Below, piece after piece: positions 26,101 through 38,600 of a stretch of DNA of 64,000 bases (position 1 is its first letter; every line of letters starts with the position of its first letter). The stretch is from Klebsormidium nitens (taxonomy: Eukaryota; Streptophyta; Klebsormidiophyceae; Klebsormidiales; Klebsormidiaceae). The position numbers were made by a program, and so were the translations under genes. The stretch covers positions 79,391 to 143,390 of the forward strand of contig DF237161.1 of NCBI GenBank assembly GCA_000708835.1, read 5' to 3'. The notes beneath the pieces were generated by a model. The model searched no databases. It was not told the DNA's origin and worked only from the letters and a program-made list of their open reading frames with translations.

Positions 26101-29100
26101 AGTAACGAAATAATGAACGGGATGATCCTTTCTCCTGGTCCGCTTGCATGCAAACCCACGAGCTTCAACAAGGCTTTTTCATCTTCCCTCACTTTTTACT
26201 GCCTCTCGATCCCGGTCGAGTCTACGCAAAAAAATAAGGAGAGGCTGGGACCGTCTATCTGTCTCTCAATGTCGATTGCTGCCTGTTGCAGATTGAGGGG
26301 CAGGAGGGCGCCTTCAACGCTTTCCTCGAGCAGATTGCGGACGTCCTGTACAGCGCACTTGGCGGCGGAGATGGCGCCCCGAGTGAGTCGCGGCTCTCTC
26401 TTAAACACGCTTGGCGCCTCGGATCGACACCCTGTCTTTCCAAAAGCAGCAAACGGTCCTTTTCAAAATCGAAATGAATGTCGCCCAAAGATTTCGAGCA
26501 TTGCTAAGTAGAAGAGCGTCCTCACGTCCCCGCCACTTCATCTGCGATAGCTTGTCTCTTCGAACACAGTACATCCGTAAATAAGCTGAAAGCACATCAA
26601 CTGAACACCGTTCTCGCCCCCGCCACTGACGTCACCCTTCTCCTCCCCCTGAAGCAGGCCCCGTCAGCGTGTTGCCGGTCACCCGGTCCTCCACGGGCAA
26701 GGGCAAGCCGCCGGCGGGTGCCCCCGCGGCCGGCCCGCCGATGGTGAAGAAGCACAAGAGCGCGGACCCCAAGAGGGTGGAGTCCGCGCAGCACCACAAG
26801 CGGTTCGAGCTAGTGGAGCTAGGCCGGGGACAGATCGCGCGCCAGCGCCCGGCGGGGCCCATCAAGGAGGGCGCGCCCAAGGGCACGCGCGACCACCCCG
26901 TGGAGCTGCAGGTGGGGGGGGGCTGGAAGTGTGACGTCAGCCTTAGACTACATTCCATTCTGATGCTTGGAAGCAACTGAGACAGGATTTCTCCCGCGAA
27001 GTAGATTCGGGCTGAAGCAACCGCACAGCCAGCACCGTTATGGTTGAAGCCAAGCAGCTCATACTTGAGAACGTGGTGTCGACCTGTCTGTTCAGTAACA
27101 CACGCCGTCGAGCTCTAAAAATTCAATGGATTACAGGATTTGAGTACGAATTGGCGTCGCGTCAGATGCAAGTCTGTAGGCTAGGCTAAACGCAACAGTC
27201 ACTGAGCAGGGTTTTAACCAAGTAGGAAGTTGGTTTAACTAACCCTTCCGACTTCAGCAGGATTACTTTCTTCCAAAGCAGAGTCCGTGCTCTAATGGCC
27301 GGACTGGCCTTCCGGGCCGCTTCGTGTGTGAACCGTCCTTGCCATCCTTGCAGGTGATCGCCAACCGTTGCCTGCGCCCGTACACCAGCCTGGCGCAGAT
27401 TCGCAACGTCGTCGTGCGGACCCCCTCCGATGGCTCCCTCACGTACCAGCCCGGGGACCTTCTCGGAGTCTACCCTGGTATGTCGGCGGATGGACTCGAT
27501 TCATTCTCGCTTCTTCTTGGGTTCCCTGGAGCAGAGGATGCTTTCTCATGCGATCCCTAAGTAATCGTGGACAAGTGCCAGCCGTGCTGTCACAAGCAAG
27601 CAATACGTTCAAAGTCATTGCCCTGACCTCACTGCGGACTGCAGCTGGTTCTTGACAAAGAGAACGCCCCACGAGAGAGCTGCCCTACCTCTTGCCGAGG
27701 CGTTCGAACCTCCGAAACAGTTGTTCAGCATGAACGATCAGTCGTTTCTCTCCAGACGGAACCAGCGGAAGCTGCGCCGTATTTTGACTGCTTTTCTTGC
27801 GTGCAGTGAACCGGTTGGACCTGGTGACGTCCTTGTCGGAGCGGCTGGGCATCACGGACCTGGACACGGAGTTTGAGCTGCGCCCGCTGCGCGGCAAGGA
27901 CCAGCTGGCGTCACCGCTGCCCGACAAGATGACGTACTGGCTCGCGCTGACGTCATACCTGGCCATCCAGCGCGTGCCGCAGCCGCAGCTACTCAAGGTC
28001 CTGCAGCAGTACACCACCGACCCCGAAGAGGTACGCGCGCGCACTGGCGCCAGCGAGCATGTTGTCATCTATCTGGCGGCTAGAGAGACGGCGTTTCGGA
28101 AATGGTTGCGAACTTGCGGCCTCTGTTGACGTTCTCGACCCGAGTCGGCCTTACCAAACCGTACACAAATGCAAAGGCTGGAGTTTTTGAAATACCGAAG
28201 GACTTCGACAATTTGCCTTGGACCGGCTACCAGATTATTTTCGTCTACTGGGCTCGCTCGACAGCGAGTAGGCGAGCCGCTCGTTGCCTTGTTTGTATCG
28301 GCACCTATCGACGAATAAGCCAGGACGACTTTGCAACTCTGAGACGCCACAAGAGCAAACCACGCTCTGGTGCTGCCGCGGCCCTCGCGTAAAGTGAACC
28401 TTAACGAATGAAAGCGTTCGACCCGCATGTGACCCCCGCTCTACGGCGTGACGTGTGCAGGCGAGCTGGCTGGGCCAGCTGGGCGCGGGCGGCCCCAAGT
28501 ACACCGAATTTGCGATGGGCAGCCACAGTCTGCTGGAGACACTGTACCGCGTGCCATCGTGCAAGCCGGACGTGGCGCACTTGTTCGAGACGCTGCCGCA
28601 CCTGCAGCCGCGCATGTACTCCATCTCGTCCTCGCCGCTCTACCACCGCGGCCAGGCGCACCTCACCATTGCCGAGGTGGGCGCCCACAGCGGGTTCTCG
28701 GCTCCTGCATTTTATTCCTTCGAATGTTTTACTCTGTTCATCAAGTCTGGTTGTCTGTGGGTGATTCGATTTCTGCAGAAATCTGCAGTCGATGACGAGC
28801 GGGGCTGCGCACAGCGGTATCCACAGTGAAAGCAGACTGCATTCCAGCAGAGAATGGCACCAGGGCTGCTCACCGCGGTATCCAGGGTTTCGGTAGAGAC
28901 ACCATTGAAGCAAAGAAGGCCGCGCCAAAATGGCACAGCCCTTACTTTGTTCTCTGTCCCCCTGCCGCAGCTGATCTACCAGTCGCACGACGCCAGCTGG
29001 AAGCGCGGCGTGTGCAGCACGTTCCTGGGCACGGACATCATGATTCCGTCATCCATGGCGGACCCCAACTGCCGCCTGCTGGGCTACGTCATGCCCAACC

Positions 29101-31153
29101 CCGGCTTCCACCTGCCCGAGAGCGCGAGCACGCCCATCGTCATGATCGGCATCGGGTCCGGCATCGCGCCATTCCGCGGATTCTGGCAGCACCGCCTCGC
29201 GATGCTCAAGGTGAGGACGTGTGCACAGCTTTGAGGGAATGCCGGTAATTGAACTCATCTATTGGTTCAAATGTTTGAAGAGCTCCATGAACGGACTGGC
29301 GGACTGGCGCCCAAACCTGTAAATACTTTCTTGCAACGGATTGTCGCAGCCTGTAAAGATCTTTTCATAACCTCGGTAGTTGTTCTTTTAACCTCGTCCT
29401 CGTACAGGTTGCAGGCAGCTTTATGCGGAACGTTCTAGCTGCCTGAAAGTTGGGAAGGTCACGAGCATTTCCCAACATGGCCGAGAGACTGTGAGGCTGA
29501 TTTTTACGCCTTCCCCTTGCAGGACTCCAAGAACACGACCCAGCTGGGCGACGCTCTGCTGTACGCGGGCTTCCAGAGCAAGGTCAACTCGTGCTACCTG
29601 GACGAGCTGGAGCAGGCGCAGAAGGAAGGCGCACTCTCCAAGGTCAGCTCCGCCAGCCTGGATCGCGGCGACTCTCGTCGTTTCTAAACTGGCCTTGCTG
29701 GTCCTGATTAATACCATTGAAAATCGGAAGAGTGCTCCTGTCGTACAGAAACGATGACCCATCCCTCTGAAAGCTAGAAAAGTGTTTTTATCAATACTCA
29801 AACACTTTTTATCAATACTCAAACAAATACCCATGTCACGCATGTGCCTTCCATAGAGACGGAGTGACATCTCTCTCATTGTTCCTTTCAAGCGGCACCA
29901 GCATCTCAACTCTTGTAGACGATCCTGCATTTACGCTCCGTGGGCGCCTTCGCCGGGCCACTTTGGCGTCGGAAGCACCTGGGCATGGGCCTCGAAAGCC
30001 CAGTCCAAAGTCGTCTCAGCTAAACTGCGGCAATCTCAGCTACACCTCAAAGAAGTTCACAATCTGACTCTCTTCTCGGCCTCTTCGTACGCAGGCGCGC
30101 GTGGTGTACAGCCGCGAGGGCGAGCGCAAGTACGTGACGCACGCGCTGACGGAGGACCGCTGGTCGCTGTGGCACGAGTACCTGAGCCAGGGGGCCGTCG
30201 TCTATGTGTGCGGCACCATTAACGCCGCCAACGACGTGCGCGAAACCATCCTGGGAGTCATGAAAGAGGTGAGGCTTCCTGCGCTTACTCGGATTATCTG
30301 ATGTGCTGGTGAGAGCTTCCCAGAAGCGAAAGCCATCGACGATTTCGGAAACAGGAGTCATCTTCAAGAGGCGGGAACCGGTGCGAGGGTCCAATGCCTG
30401 GAATGCGGTTCCCAGCCATCAAGAAACGCATCGATGAAATGCAAGCCTTTGGGACAGGAAAAAGGATTGGGACAACACTTTTTTATTCTTCTCTGTGTGC
30501 ACGCTGCCTCAAGCTCTACTTCAACTGTTTGCAAGAACCACTCGTTACTGCTTGGATCTGTGCGCACTTTTCGAGAGAAAGGGGAACATCTGTTTGTTGC
30601 AACGTCCTCTATTCCCGCATGATGTTTGGAGATTCAACGGCACAGTATGAGCCTCTGATTAGCCTCTCAAGTCTCTCATAGATTCTCCTTGCCCTTGCTC
30701 GCAGGCTGGCGGCATGTCGGAGGAAGATGCTGAGGCGTGGCTGGAGAGCGCTCGCGACCGCGACCAGTACAAGGAGGACGTCTTCGGAGAGAGCACGGCG
30801 TCGTACTCCAAGACGCGGATGCAGGCCCGCCTCCGCTCAGCCAAGTGAGCTCAAATAAGACCAAACTTGCCAAATCATTGAGACTTCTTGGCCGACGTGG
30901 TCGACCGACTGGCTTCGCCCAATTGGACGGACTCGTCGTGGAATCAGGTGTATTGTCGGGAATCTCTTCTCGCTATGAAAAGATATTGTTGTGATTCCCA
31001 AGGTGCATGCTTGGCCTCGCTCTCGAATCTTTTAGCGGCAGCTTTCTGACTTCGACTTGATGACTCCGCAACAGGGTGAAGCTGCGCTCCTCCTTCCACT
31101 TCCTGGGCGCCAAGGGGATTGCCAAGATCCTGGAGAGCGCCCCGCCAATGTAG
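20192..31153 (+). CDS. Self-sufficient cytochrome P450 fused to NADPH-P450 diflavin reductase
   Basis: Twenty exons: 20192-20332, 20717-21008, 21480-21600, 22141-22387, 22773-23021, 23390-23640, 23956-24114, 24434-24704, 25078-25284, 25720-25998, 26292-26382, 26658-26911, 27354-27477, 27807-28030, 28461-28676, 28971-29210, 29523-29642, 30095-30268, 30705-30844 and 31075-31153. They total 3,879 nt (1,292 residues) in one frame. Hydrophobic segments near residues 24-38 and 75-106 suggest an ER anchor. P450 part: ExxR as ETLR (435-438) and heme loop FAMGPRSCQG, with ligand Cys about 517. Reductase part: FMN loop ASTQGTS (~614-620) and ALGNSVYPSF; a Gly/Pro/Lys linker (~775-800); FAD motif RMYSISSS (~1021); GVCSTFL; NADPH motifs IGIGSGIAPFRGF (~1101), YSRE and VYVCGT. 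It should pass electrons NADPH-FAD-FMN-heme within one chain. The I-helix and the C-terminus are atypical. The substrate is unknown. Confidence 0.92.
25547..25675. repeat. Imperfect ~50-bp duplication inside an intron of the P450 fusion
   Basis: Around 25547-25597 and 25621-25675 the intron repeats a block with CCTCTT, TTCGTCTTGCCTTGA, CTCGTACAGA, CTGCT and AACGTGC. The second copy lies just before the acceptor of the exon at 25720. It is probably a small local duplication without function. Confidence 0.6.
29785..29826. repeat. 21-bp perfect tandem pair in a reductase intron
   Basis: TTTTTATCAATACTCAAACA occurs twice head to tail, with only the 21st base differing, inside the intron between the exons ending 29642 and starting 30095. 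Confidence 0.8.
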
Positions 31154-32644
31154 ACGCACCACCTCGACAAAGAGGTCTGGGGAAGTGCGTCCGTCATTTC
31201 GCGAAGCAAGCTGGTCCTAAGGCATTAGGAGCTTGATAGAAAGTGCTGGCCGTCGCAAGCAGTGGGTTTAGAGCAAAGGTCTAATGGACATATGGATGCG
31301 TCACGAGCATTTTGCAGCCAAAATCAATCCCGGTGGAAGAGGATTGATAGCTCGCTTACGCGCCCCTAGGTAGATGTACTCGGCTCAGTAGTTGCGTAGC
31401 ACAGTCGGTGCCATACTGGTATTTTCCCGTACATCATTGATGTGGCAAACAAGACCAAGTTTTTAACGTGTCCCAAGTAGCCGTTCATCTGGCAGGATTA
31501 GTCATAGCGCCTCTAATTTAGCATATGTTGAACCACATACTCAAGGTTAGATCAACAAGTCGTGCCATTGTGCATAACACCGCTAACCACTGAACCAAGG
31601 ACTCCATATTGGAGACAAAAACTCCGCGTTTGAGTTAAAGGCTTTGTTTATACGAACCGAGTGCACGAAAGGTCAGTGAGTGATGGTGTTGTCGCATCCC
31701 TTCTGTATTGTCATTGAACGAAGTGACTGCAAACCATCGCATCAATTTTGTGAGTTAAGGAGATTAGGGAGCTTCTCGCGTCCTACCGATAGTACGTTAC
31801 CAAGAAATATGTGTTGGTTCACCGATCAAATTGATTTCTCGAGAATCGAATAAACATTTGGAACTCGAGATCGGGCTAAATTATAGTAGTAAAGCCAAAG
31901 CTCGGCTGAACGGCTGCATGGGACTCCGTGATCAATCGGTGCTGCGGACGTGCTTCAGCATGGCGATCTCACCATATGCATGCTTTATCATACGTACCCT
32001 TCACATGTGTGCTTATCTTCATTTACTATCTACTATAGGTACATTCGCTCGAGTTGCCCTGCATAACGCACCTAACTATATCGCGCATATGGCAGTTCTG
32101 CCTTGTCTTTTGGCATATGTCGGTCAGGATTCCCCTAGCTATAAGAATTCTATATCCTCTGTCGGAACACTTATGTGAATGATAATGTTGTGTAGCATGC
32201 ATGTACAATCCAACCCACATGCCACTTTCATGGACGCTTTTCGGATGTTCACGCTGGTCTGTGATCAGCGTGAATTCTGAGAGATCTAACACTCGAGGCG
32301 CACTGCAAGATCGACATGTCATGCTTGTCAGATCAATGATAGATGAACAATGAACGTTGTTGTTGCTGTCAAGCGAAGCTATCCATGCTGGAAAATTTAC
32401 ATGATCAGAATAACAGTGGCATGGGCAGCGCCCTACTTAATAAGAACAAGAGGTTAAGGTGAAGGGTTATGGGACACTTGAAGCACTTCCATCACGCCCT
32501 GGCAAATGAACGGAGGAAGCAAGCTGTCGCATTCGGCAGGCTCATTTCAAACAGGCTCCTCGACGTTTTCTATGACATGTCCGCTAATGCGAATCAGGCC
32601 ACGAGGTGGCAACCGTCATGAACGGAACGTCTCTGCTTCCATCA
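31154..32644. other. Intergenic spacer between convergent P450 fusion and SET gene
   Basis: About 1.5 kb holding only short open frames without domain or splice support. Both flanking genes end here, so it should contain their 3' UTRs. No feature was recognised. Confidence 0.6.
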
Positions 32645-35600
32645 TCAATCTTGATGCTCCGACTTGATCCCGGTTGGGTCGGGCAGCCACTTCTGGCAGT
32701 TCTTCGCCCCGCACCTGCACTCTATGTGGCCGTCCGTACTCCCGGGGCTCGCTTGCACGGGATCTCCGTACTTGTAATCATAGGCGAGCTCCGTCCCAGC
32801 CACGATGTCCTTGATAGCGTATAGGGCCAGAAGGGGCTTCCCAGGGTGGAGGGTGTCCGTGTAGACGCTGTATATAGCCAGGTTGGGGTCGCAACTGCAC
32901 GCAAGAGGGGCAAAGCCAAAGCTTTGCTCAGGAATCTACTTCGTCTTTCATCGTTGAATACTGAAAGCCGTTACGTAAACCAGCGCACCCGCTGGCGTTC
33001 GCAGGGTGGGTCAGCGGGCTGTAGCATCAAGCGAAAGCGTTCACTCTGGCCCACGGAGATCAGCTGTTTCTGATCATGGATCTTAGACCGTGAGGGCCTG
33101 ATCTGGAAAAGAACCGATGTGACTGGCTTTTGAGTCGGTGCATCAGACATAACCCGGTACTTCCGTTGTCAACTCTAGAAGCCTCGCAGCTTGACAACGC
33201 AAAAAAAGAGCGAGGACTCTTGTTGCCTGTCCCTACCAAAGACCCGGCCGCTCGACGCCACGAAAGCCTTTTCGTGACATAAAGCCCCACAGACGCCGGT
33301 GTCAAAGCACGACATCTGCGTCTCAGACATGGCGCCTAGCAGAATGGAGCCCAAACGTCTCCTCGAGTCTGGGCGCGGTTTCCGGATGCAAGCGAGCAGG
33401 AGTGTCGCCAAACTGCACACAGAGACGGGCTGCGCGCGCGCACCTGTGGTTGATGTAGCGGATGATGCTGGAGGCGGGCCCCCCGTCCACGACGTACACC
33501 TCGTCCTGCTGCTCCGCGCTGCGCACGTGGTGGTCCATGTTGAACAGGTACCTGCACGGGCGACACGGCAGCTCAGTTGTAGAGCTAGAGAGTCGCCTCA
33601 GAAAGCGCCTTTTTGAGCAGCCTTTCACTCCGAAGTATAGCTGTTGCTCATTCGTTACAGACGCTTTCCACTTTGGGGAGCAGCTGACTAGTCATCTGAG
33701 CTTCGGCGTCTTACACCTTCACTGCAAGCCGCAATAACTCTGTCCAGCTTGGATCAATAGTAAGTAGACGGAGGGCTGTCTGACCGGAGCGCTGCGGAGG
33801 CACGTTGGAAGTAAGAGGCTGCGTCGACCTCGATGTGTCAGAATGAAGTTTGACTCACACGCTGTTCCGCTTGTTCGCCTCTTCGCTTGTGATCACCTCC
33901 CCCACGTACTGTCCGATCAGCCGACCCCTGCAAGAGAATTGTGGCCCTCAGAAAATGTCGGAAAGCCGAGAGAATTGGCCACCATTCAGCCTGGTGTGTC
34001 GGCTGTGCGCAGTTTTATGGAGCACACGCCTGCAGATGCAAGGGATGTACGATGCGATATCGCGGATTGTCGACGCACTGGATCAATGCGAAGCGAATAA
34101 TGAGCCTGGACTGGGCATCGATATCTTTCAAGCTTGGCCAACGGAGCGATTACTGCGCTTCCGGTTTGCGGGCCCTCTTTTGAATAGCGTGCAATAATGC
34201 AAAACCATCTAAGAGCAACGCAATCCAAGTGGTCAGCAGCCCTCCGGTCTCATTCCGCTCACCGCTGGATATCTTCCCGCGTCCGGACGCCGAAGCCGCG
34301 TCCGTTGTCCGTCTTGAACAGCTCCAGGTGGACGGACGCGCCCCGCTGGAGGGTGGAGTTGGGGCAGCCGGGCCAGCACGGGCACCGCGGGTTGCACTCG
34401 ATGATGGTGGGGTGCAGCTCCGGCGGGAGCTGCGCAGACAACAAAAGAAGGCCTTTCAGCACAAGTCGTCGTTGTTTCTTCCCCGCACCGACCATTCGCT
34501 GCATTGAATCTTATGTGGGGTGCAGCTCGAGAGGAAGGGTCAGGCAGAAAGAGAGCCTTCCTTGACCAAAAACCCCGTCCGTCCTTCACCTCCGCTTCAG
34601 AGTTTTCAAGGTCGCCGTTTCACACGGGGACTTCTTTGTAGCACCAATCAGTATTCAGCACGCGCTCGCTGACGATTGGACTGGAGAAAGCTTTGAGGTG
34701 ATTGCCAATTCCTCACAGTCGAAATAAGTTAGACCGCTGGCATCCTCCCTCCATCAAGGAAAGAATTTGATGCGCTCAATGCTTTCTCACGGCCGACATG
34801 TTGTGAAGATGGAGTGAAGGAAAGACAGAATTGGATGAATGACGTCGAAACTGCGCACCGAATTTAACTAGGTAGCCGAGACAGGCCCTCGAAGAAAGCA
34901 CTCCCAAGGGTTGAAAAGTGTGGTCCGATGCAAGAAGAAGATATCAAAAGACCGAACAATAGCAGGACCGGGAAAGAACACAGGAAGCAAGGCCGCGATG
35001 CCGGCACGCCCTCACCAGCAGCAGCCGGTTCTCGTCGTAGAACAGCCGGCCGCGCATCCGCTCGCGTTGCCAATCAAACCTCTGGTCGTCCTCCGCGGTG
35101 CGCAGCGCGTACCCCTCAAACGCCTCCAGGTCCCGGACGTGCTGGTTCAGCGGCGAGTCCGGATGGTCCGCACCGTCCGGGCAGCAGCCGGAGCAGCCGT
35201 CGGCCGGAGCGAAGCGCTCGTGGAAGTCGGCCAGGTCTGGGTGCAGCCTGGCCAAATTCGACAATAAATTGAGTTGGTGCGGGGTGATCGATCCGGGCAC
35301 TGACTCCTTGGGAGTGTGTCCAAAAGCTGTTTTAGATCGGGGTTCAGAATCACATTTATCTGTTCCGCTCTTCGTTCCCTTCTGAGTCGTTTTCGTAGCT
35401 TCAAAGCTGTGCCGTGCGCCTAGACAGACCAGGCGAAAAGCGAGAGCTTCTGACGGGGAGTCCACCAGTGGTCAAATGAAAGGTACTCTACTCCCTCTCA
35501 GGAACCCGAACGCGCAAAAGATAGTCCGAGCACTTGACGATGTGACGTCACTTGATCCTCCAGAAGCTCGAGTGGCCATCACAGGAACGGAATGCTGGTG

Positions 35601-38600
35601 GTCGCCTTAAAACCGGGAACTTACCGAAAGCCCGTGATGTAGTCCATCTCGAGCGGGCTGACGTCATCGTCCACGTCATTTGTGAACGGAATCGGCACCT
35701 TTTCCTTCCCCCCCGAGATGTCTGCGTGGACAAGACGAGCGCCCACTCGGGAGTAGGCAGCCCAGGGCCGAGTCCCGCTCTTTTTGGGAGGGGCTTTGGT
35801 TCCAGGACTGCTGACGAGGGGCCTGCAACAGAGGATGACGAGCATGAGTCTCTGAAGATGCGGAGAGGCATGCAAGGTTTGGAAGCAGCCCCATCAGCTT
35901 GGAGTTCTTTCTCTTTCGAAGCCGCTTCCGAGAAAAATCTAGGACACCGGTTTGATAGAGCAGAACGATACTTGAACAAGTGAAATCATAGTAGAAGTGT
36001 CACGCATCAGCAGCCATTTTCGTGCCTCATGAAGGTTTACGAACGCCAGTTCTTGCCAAACTGACTCACACTCGCGTCTCGGATCACCAGGTCTACTCTT
36101 GCACTCACATGGTCGGCACTTGCCTTGAAGTCGAAGTCGGCTTTTCGAACAGCTTATATCTTTCAAGAATTCCGAGTCAACAATGGAAACCTTTTGAATC
36201 GAAGCGAGGCAATATAATCCTTCTTATTAAGAAAGTGCCGCAGCATACCCATCCTCAGCAGGACGCCCATTTGCACCGCACCTACTACCCTTCCCAAAGA
36301 CTCAGTCAGGCCTGAAAGTTCAAACTGAACGCGATCACTCACCTTGTGGCAGGGCTTTGCGCATCCTTCTTCCCCGTGTACCGCTCCACGCAGCTGTCGC
36401 ACTGGCAGAACCCCCAAGGCTCAGAAACCTCCACCGGCCCCATGTGCGCATCGCCCTCCCGTGACCTCTTCCCAAGAGCACCCTTCTCTTCCATAAGAAC
36501 TCCGTTCGGCTGCGACACTGAGACGACGTCAGCTTCGCTGGCTTTGTTAACCTTGGAGCTCTCAGCCCCCGGCTCCAGCTCGTCTTCCGACACGCCCCCT
36601 CGATCCGTTTTTGCCTCCTCTAGTTGTTCTGAGTCACAGGCGAAGCACAGCCACGGAGCACCCCCCCGGATCGCTGCGAGCATCCGACCCCCCAGGAGGC
36701 GCTCCACGCACCGGTCGCACGCAGCGCAGGAGCAGCTCTCGCAGCGGCGGCGCTCGGAGGTGGGCGACTCGATGCCACACACCTGGCACAGCCGATCCCA
36801 GCCCCGGACGTCCTGCCAGGAGAAGCGCAATGCATTCAATGACGGTTGCATCAAGCGACGGGGGTATTAGGCTGATGCCCGCATCTCTCAAGCAAGTTTG
36901 CCAGGCTGCAGACATTCGGAAACGTGATATTCTCATGCATGTGGTGTTGGAGCAAGATGGGACTGAAGCCGACTCTTTGAATGGGTTTCAGCTTTTGTCG
37001 GGCCCAGCAGAGACACCAAAACAATTGAAAGAACATGGAGGGGTGGGCAAAACTTTCCCTCGAAGCTTTGCTGCTGAACTCCAAGCCCTTGGGTGCGATT
37101 TAAAGTGCTCTGGAGGGACGAGAACTTCAAGATTTGCAGTGGGTTTTGAATTAGCCGAACATACTTCACCAGCCGACTCATAGCCCACTGCCTGCCCGTC
37201 CAGTAAAGAAGAGAGTAGACGAGCAGACTCAGTCTCAAGAGCGCCGCTGACTCCTCGAATCCATGCTGCTTTCCAAGGAGAGGAGCGGAACCCCGTACAC
37301 ATTCACTGCCCAGAAAAGCAGCTTGCAACGTGGCACGCACCTTCCCACCATAATCTGCGGAGTCAATCGTCCGCGAGCAATCCTGGCACACCGCTACCGG
37401 CAGGCTTGGGTGCTGCCGCTGCTGGCTGCACTTTTGAGAGGCCCCGCACGCCGCACATGCAAACACCCGCTGCTCGCCTCTTCCAGACTCCGGATCACTC
37501 CCCGTCGGCTCTACAAGGCCCGGCCTGGGCCCCACCTGCACTTCCTTCGTCAATGCTGCGACCCCCTTCGCTTTGTCCTCTCTTTCACACCATTCTGCAG
37601 TACTCCCCGTTCGCTTCCTACCTTCCACTGGCGCAGCACTCCTTGGTGCCCCCGCGTTTTCCCCGAGCCGCTGATCAGCCTGTCCCCTCCCGGCCCCACT
37701 CTCTTTTGCGCTGGCGCAAGGCCTGAAGTGCTTCGAGAGGTGGCCATTCCGCGCCCGTGGCGTTGAAAACACCTTGCCGCAACCCGCCCAGCTGCAGGCG
37801 TGCACCTCAGGGCCCTTCCCATCTCGACTTGCTGAGGCCTTCACGCCTGAAGCACCAGGTTCTACCTTTGTCCGACGCTCTCCTAGGAGAGGGGACGTGG
37901 CCCTCTCTTCCAGCTGCTCTGTCCGATCGGTCTGCATTGCGACCGCTAGAGCAGCGTTCGTTTGACCCTCGCCCGCGCTCGAAGTACCTTCCTCTGCCGC
38001 CCCCAAGAAGTTCTGCCCTTCCCCTCGCCAATCAGCCCCGCTTGCCGTGCCTACGCCACCTTGACCGACGCCCACCGCTCCTGCTCTTGACATTTGCAGC
38101 CCGGCCGTATTTTCCCGCCCCTCCTGTCTGACCCTCGCTTGTTCGAACCTCCGCATGTCGCTCTTCGATCCCTCCAGCTGGGCTAAGTCGCACGAGAAGC
38201 AGAGCCAGGCGTCCAGGTCCGCAATTGCGCGCTGCTGTTCTGGCCCCAGCACCCGAGCAAGGCAGCGCTGGCACACCGTCTTGCAGCAGCCGTCGCAACG
38301 TGGCCGCACCTTCTCGCGCCGCCCGCACAGCTGGCAGTGCCGCTCGACGCCAGCCTTGCACTGCACCGCGAAAAAGAAAGGCCGCTTTGGTCGTTGGCAA
38401 AATTGATGATGAGAAGAAAGTTCTCGTCAATTTGAAGTGTGCCCTGTGGCCAATGGTTGCACCAATTCGGAAAGAAGCTTTTTAGGAAAGAGCGAGTAGA
38501 GTTCGAAAGAGAGGGCCTTTCCGTCGATGTCACGGACGTTCTGAGTCAGAGCAGCAAAGGAAAGGCTTGCTTTCCCCCCATCCTTCAAGTTCCTCGGCTT

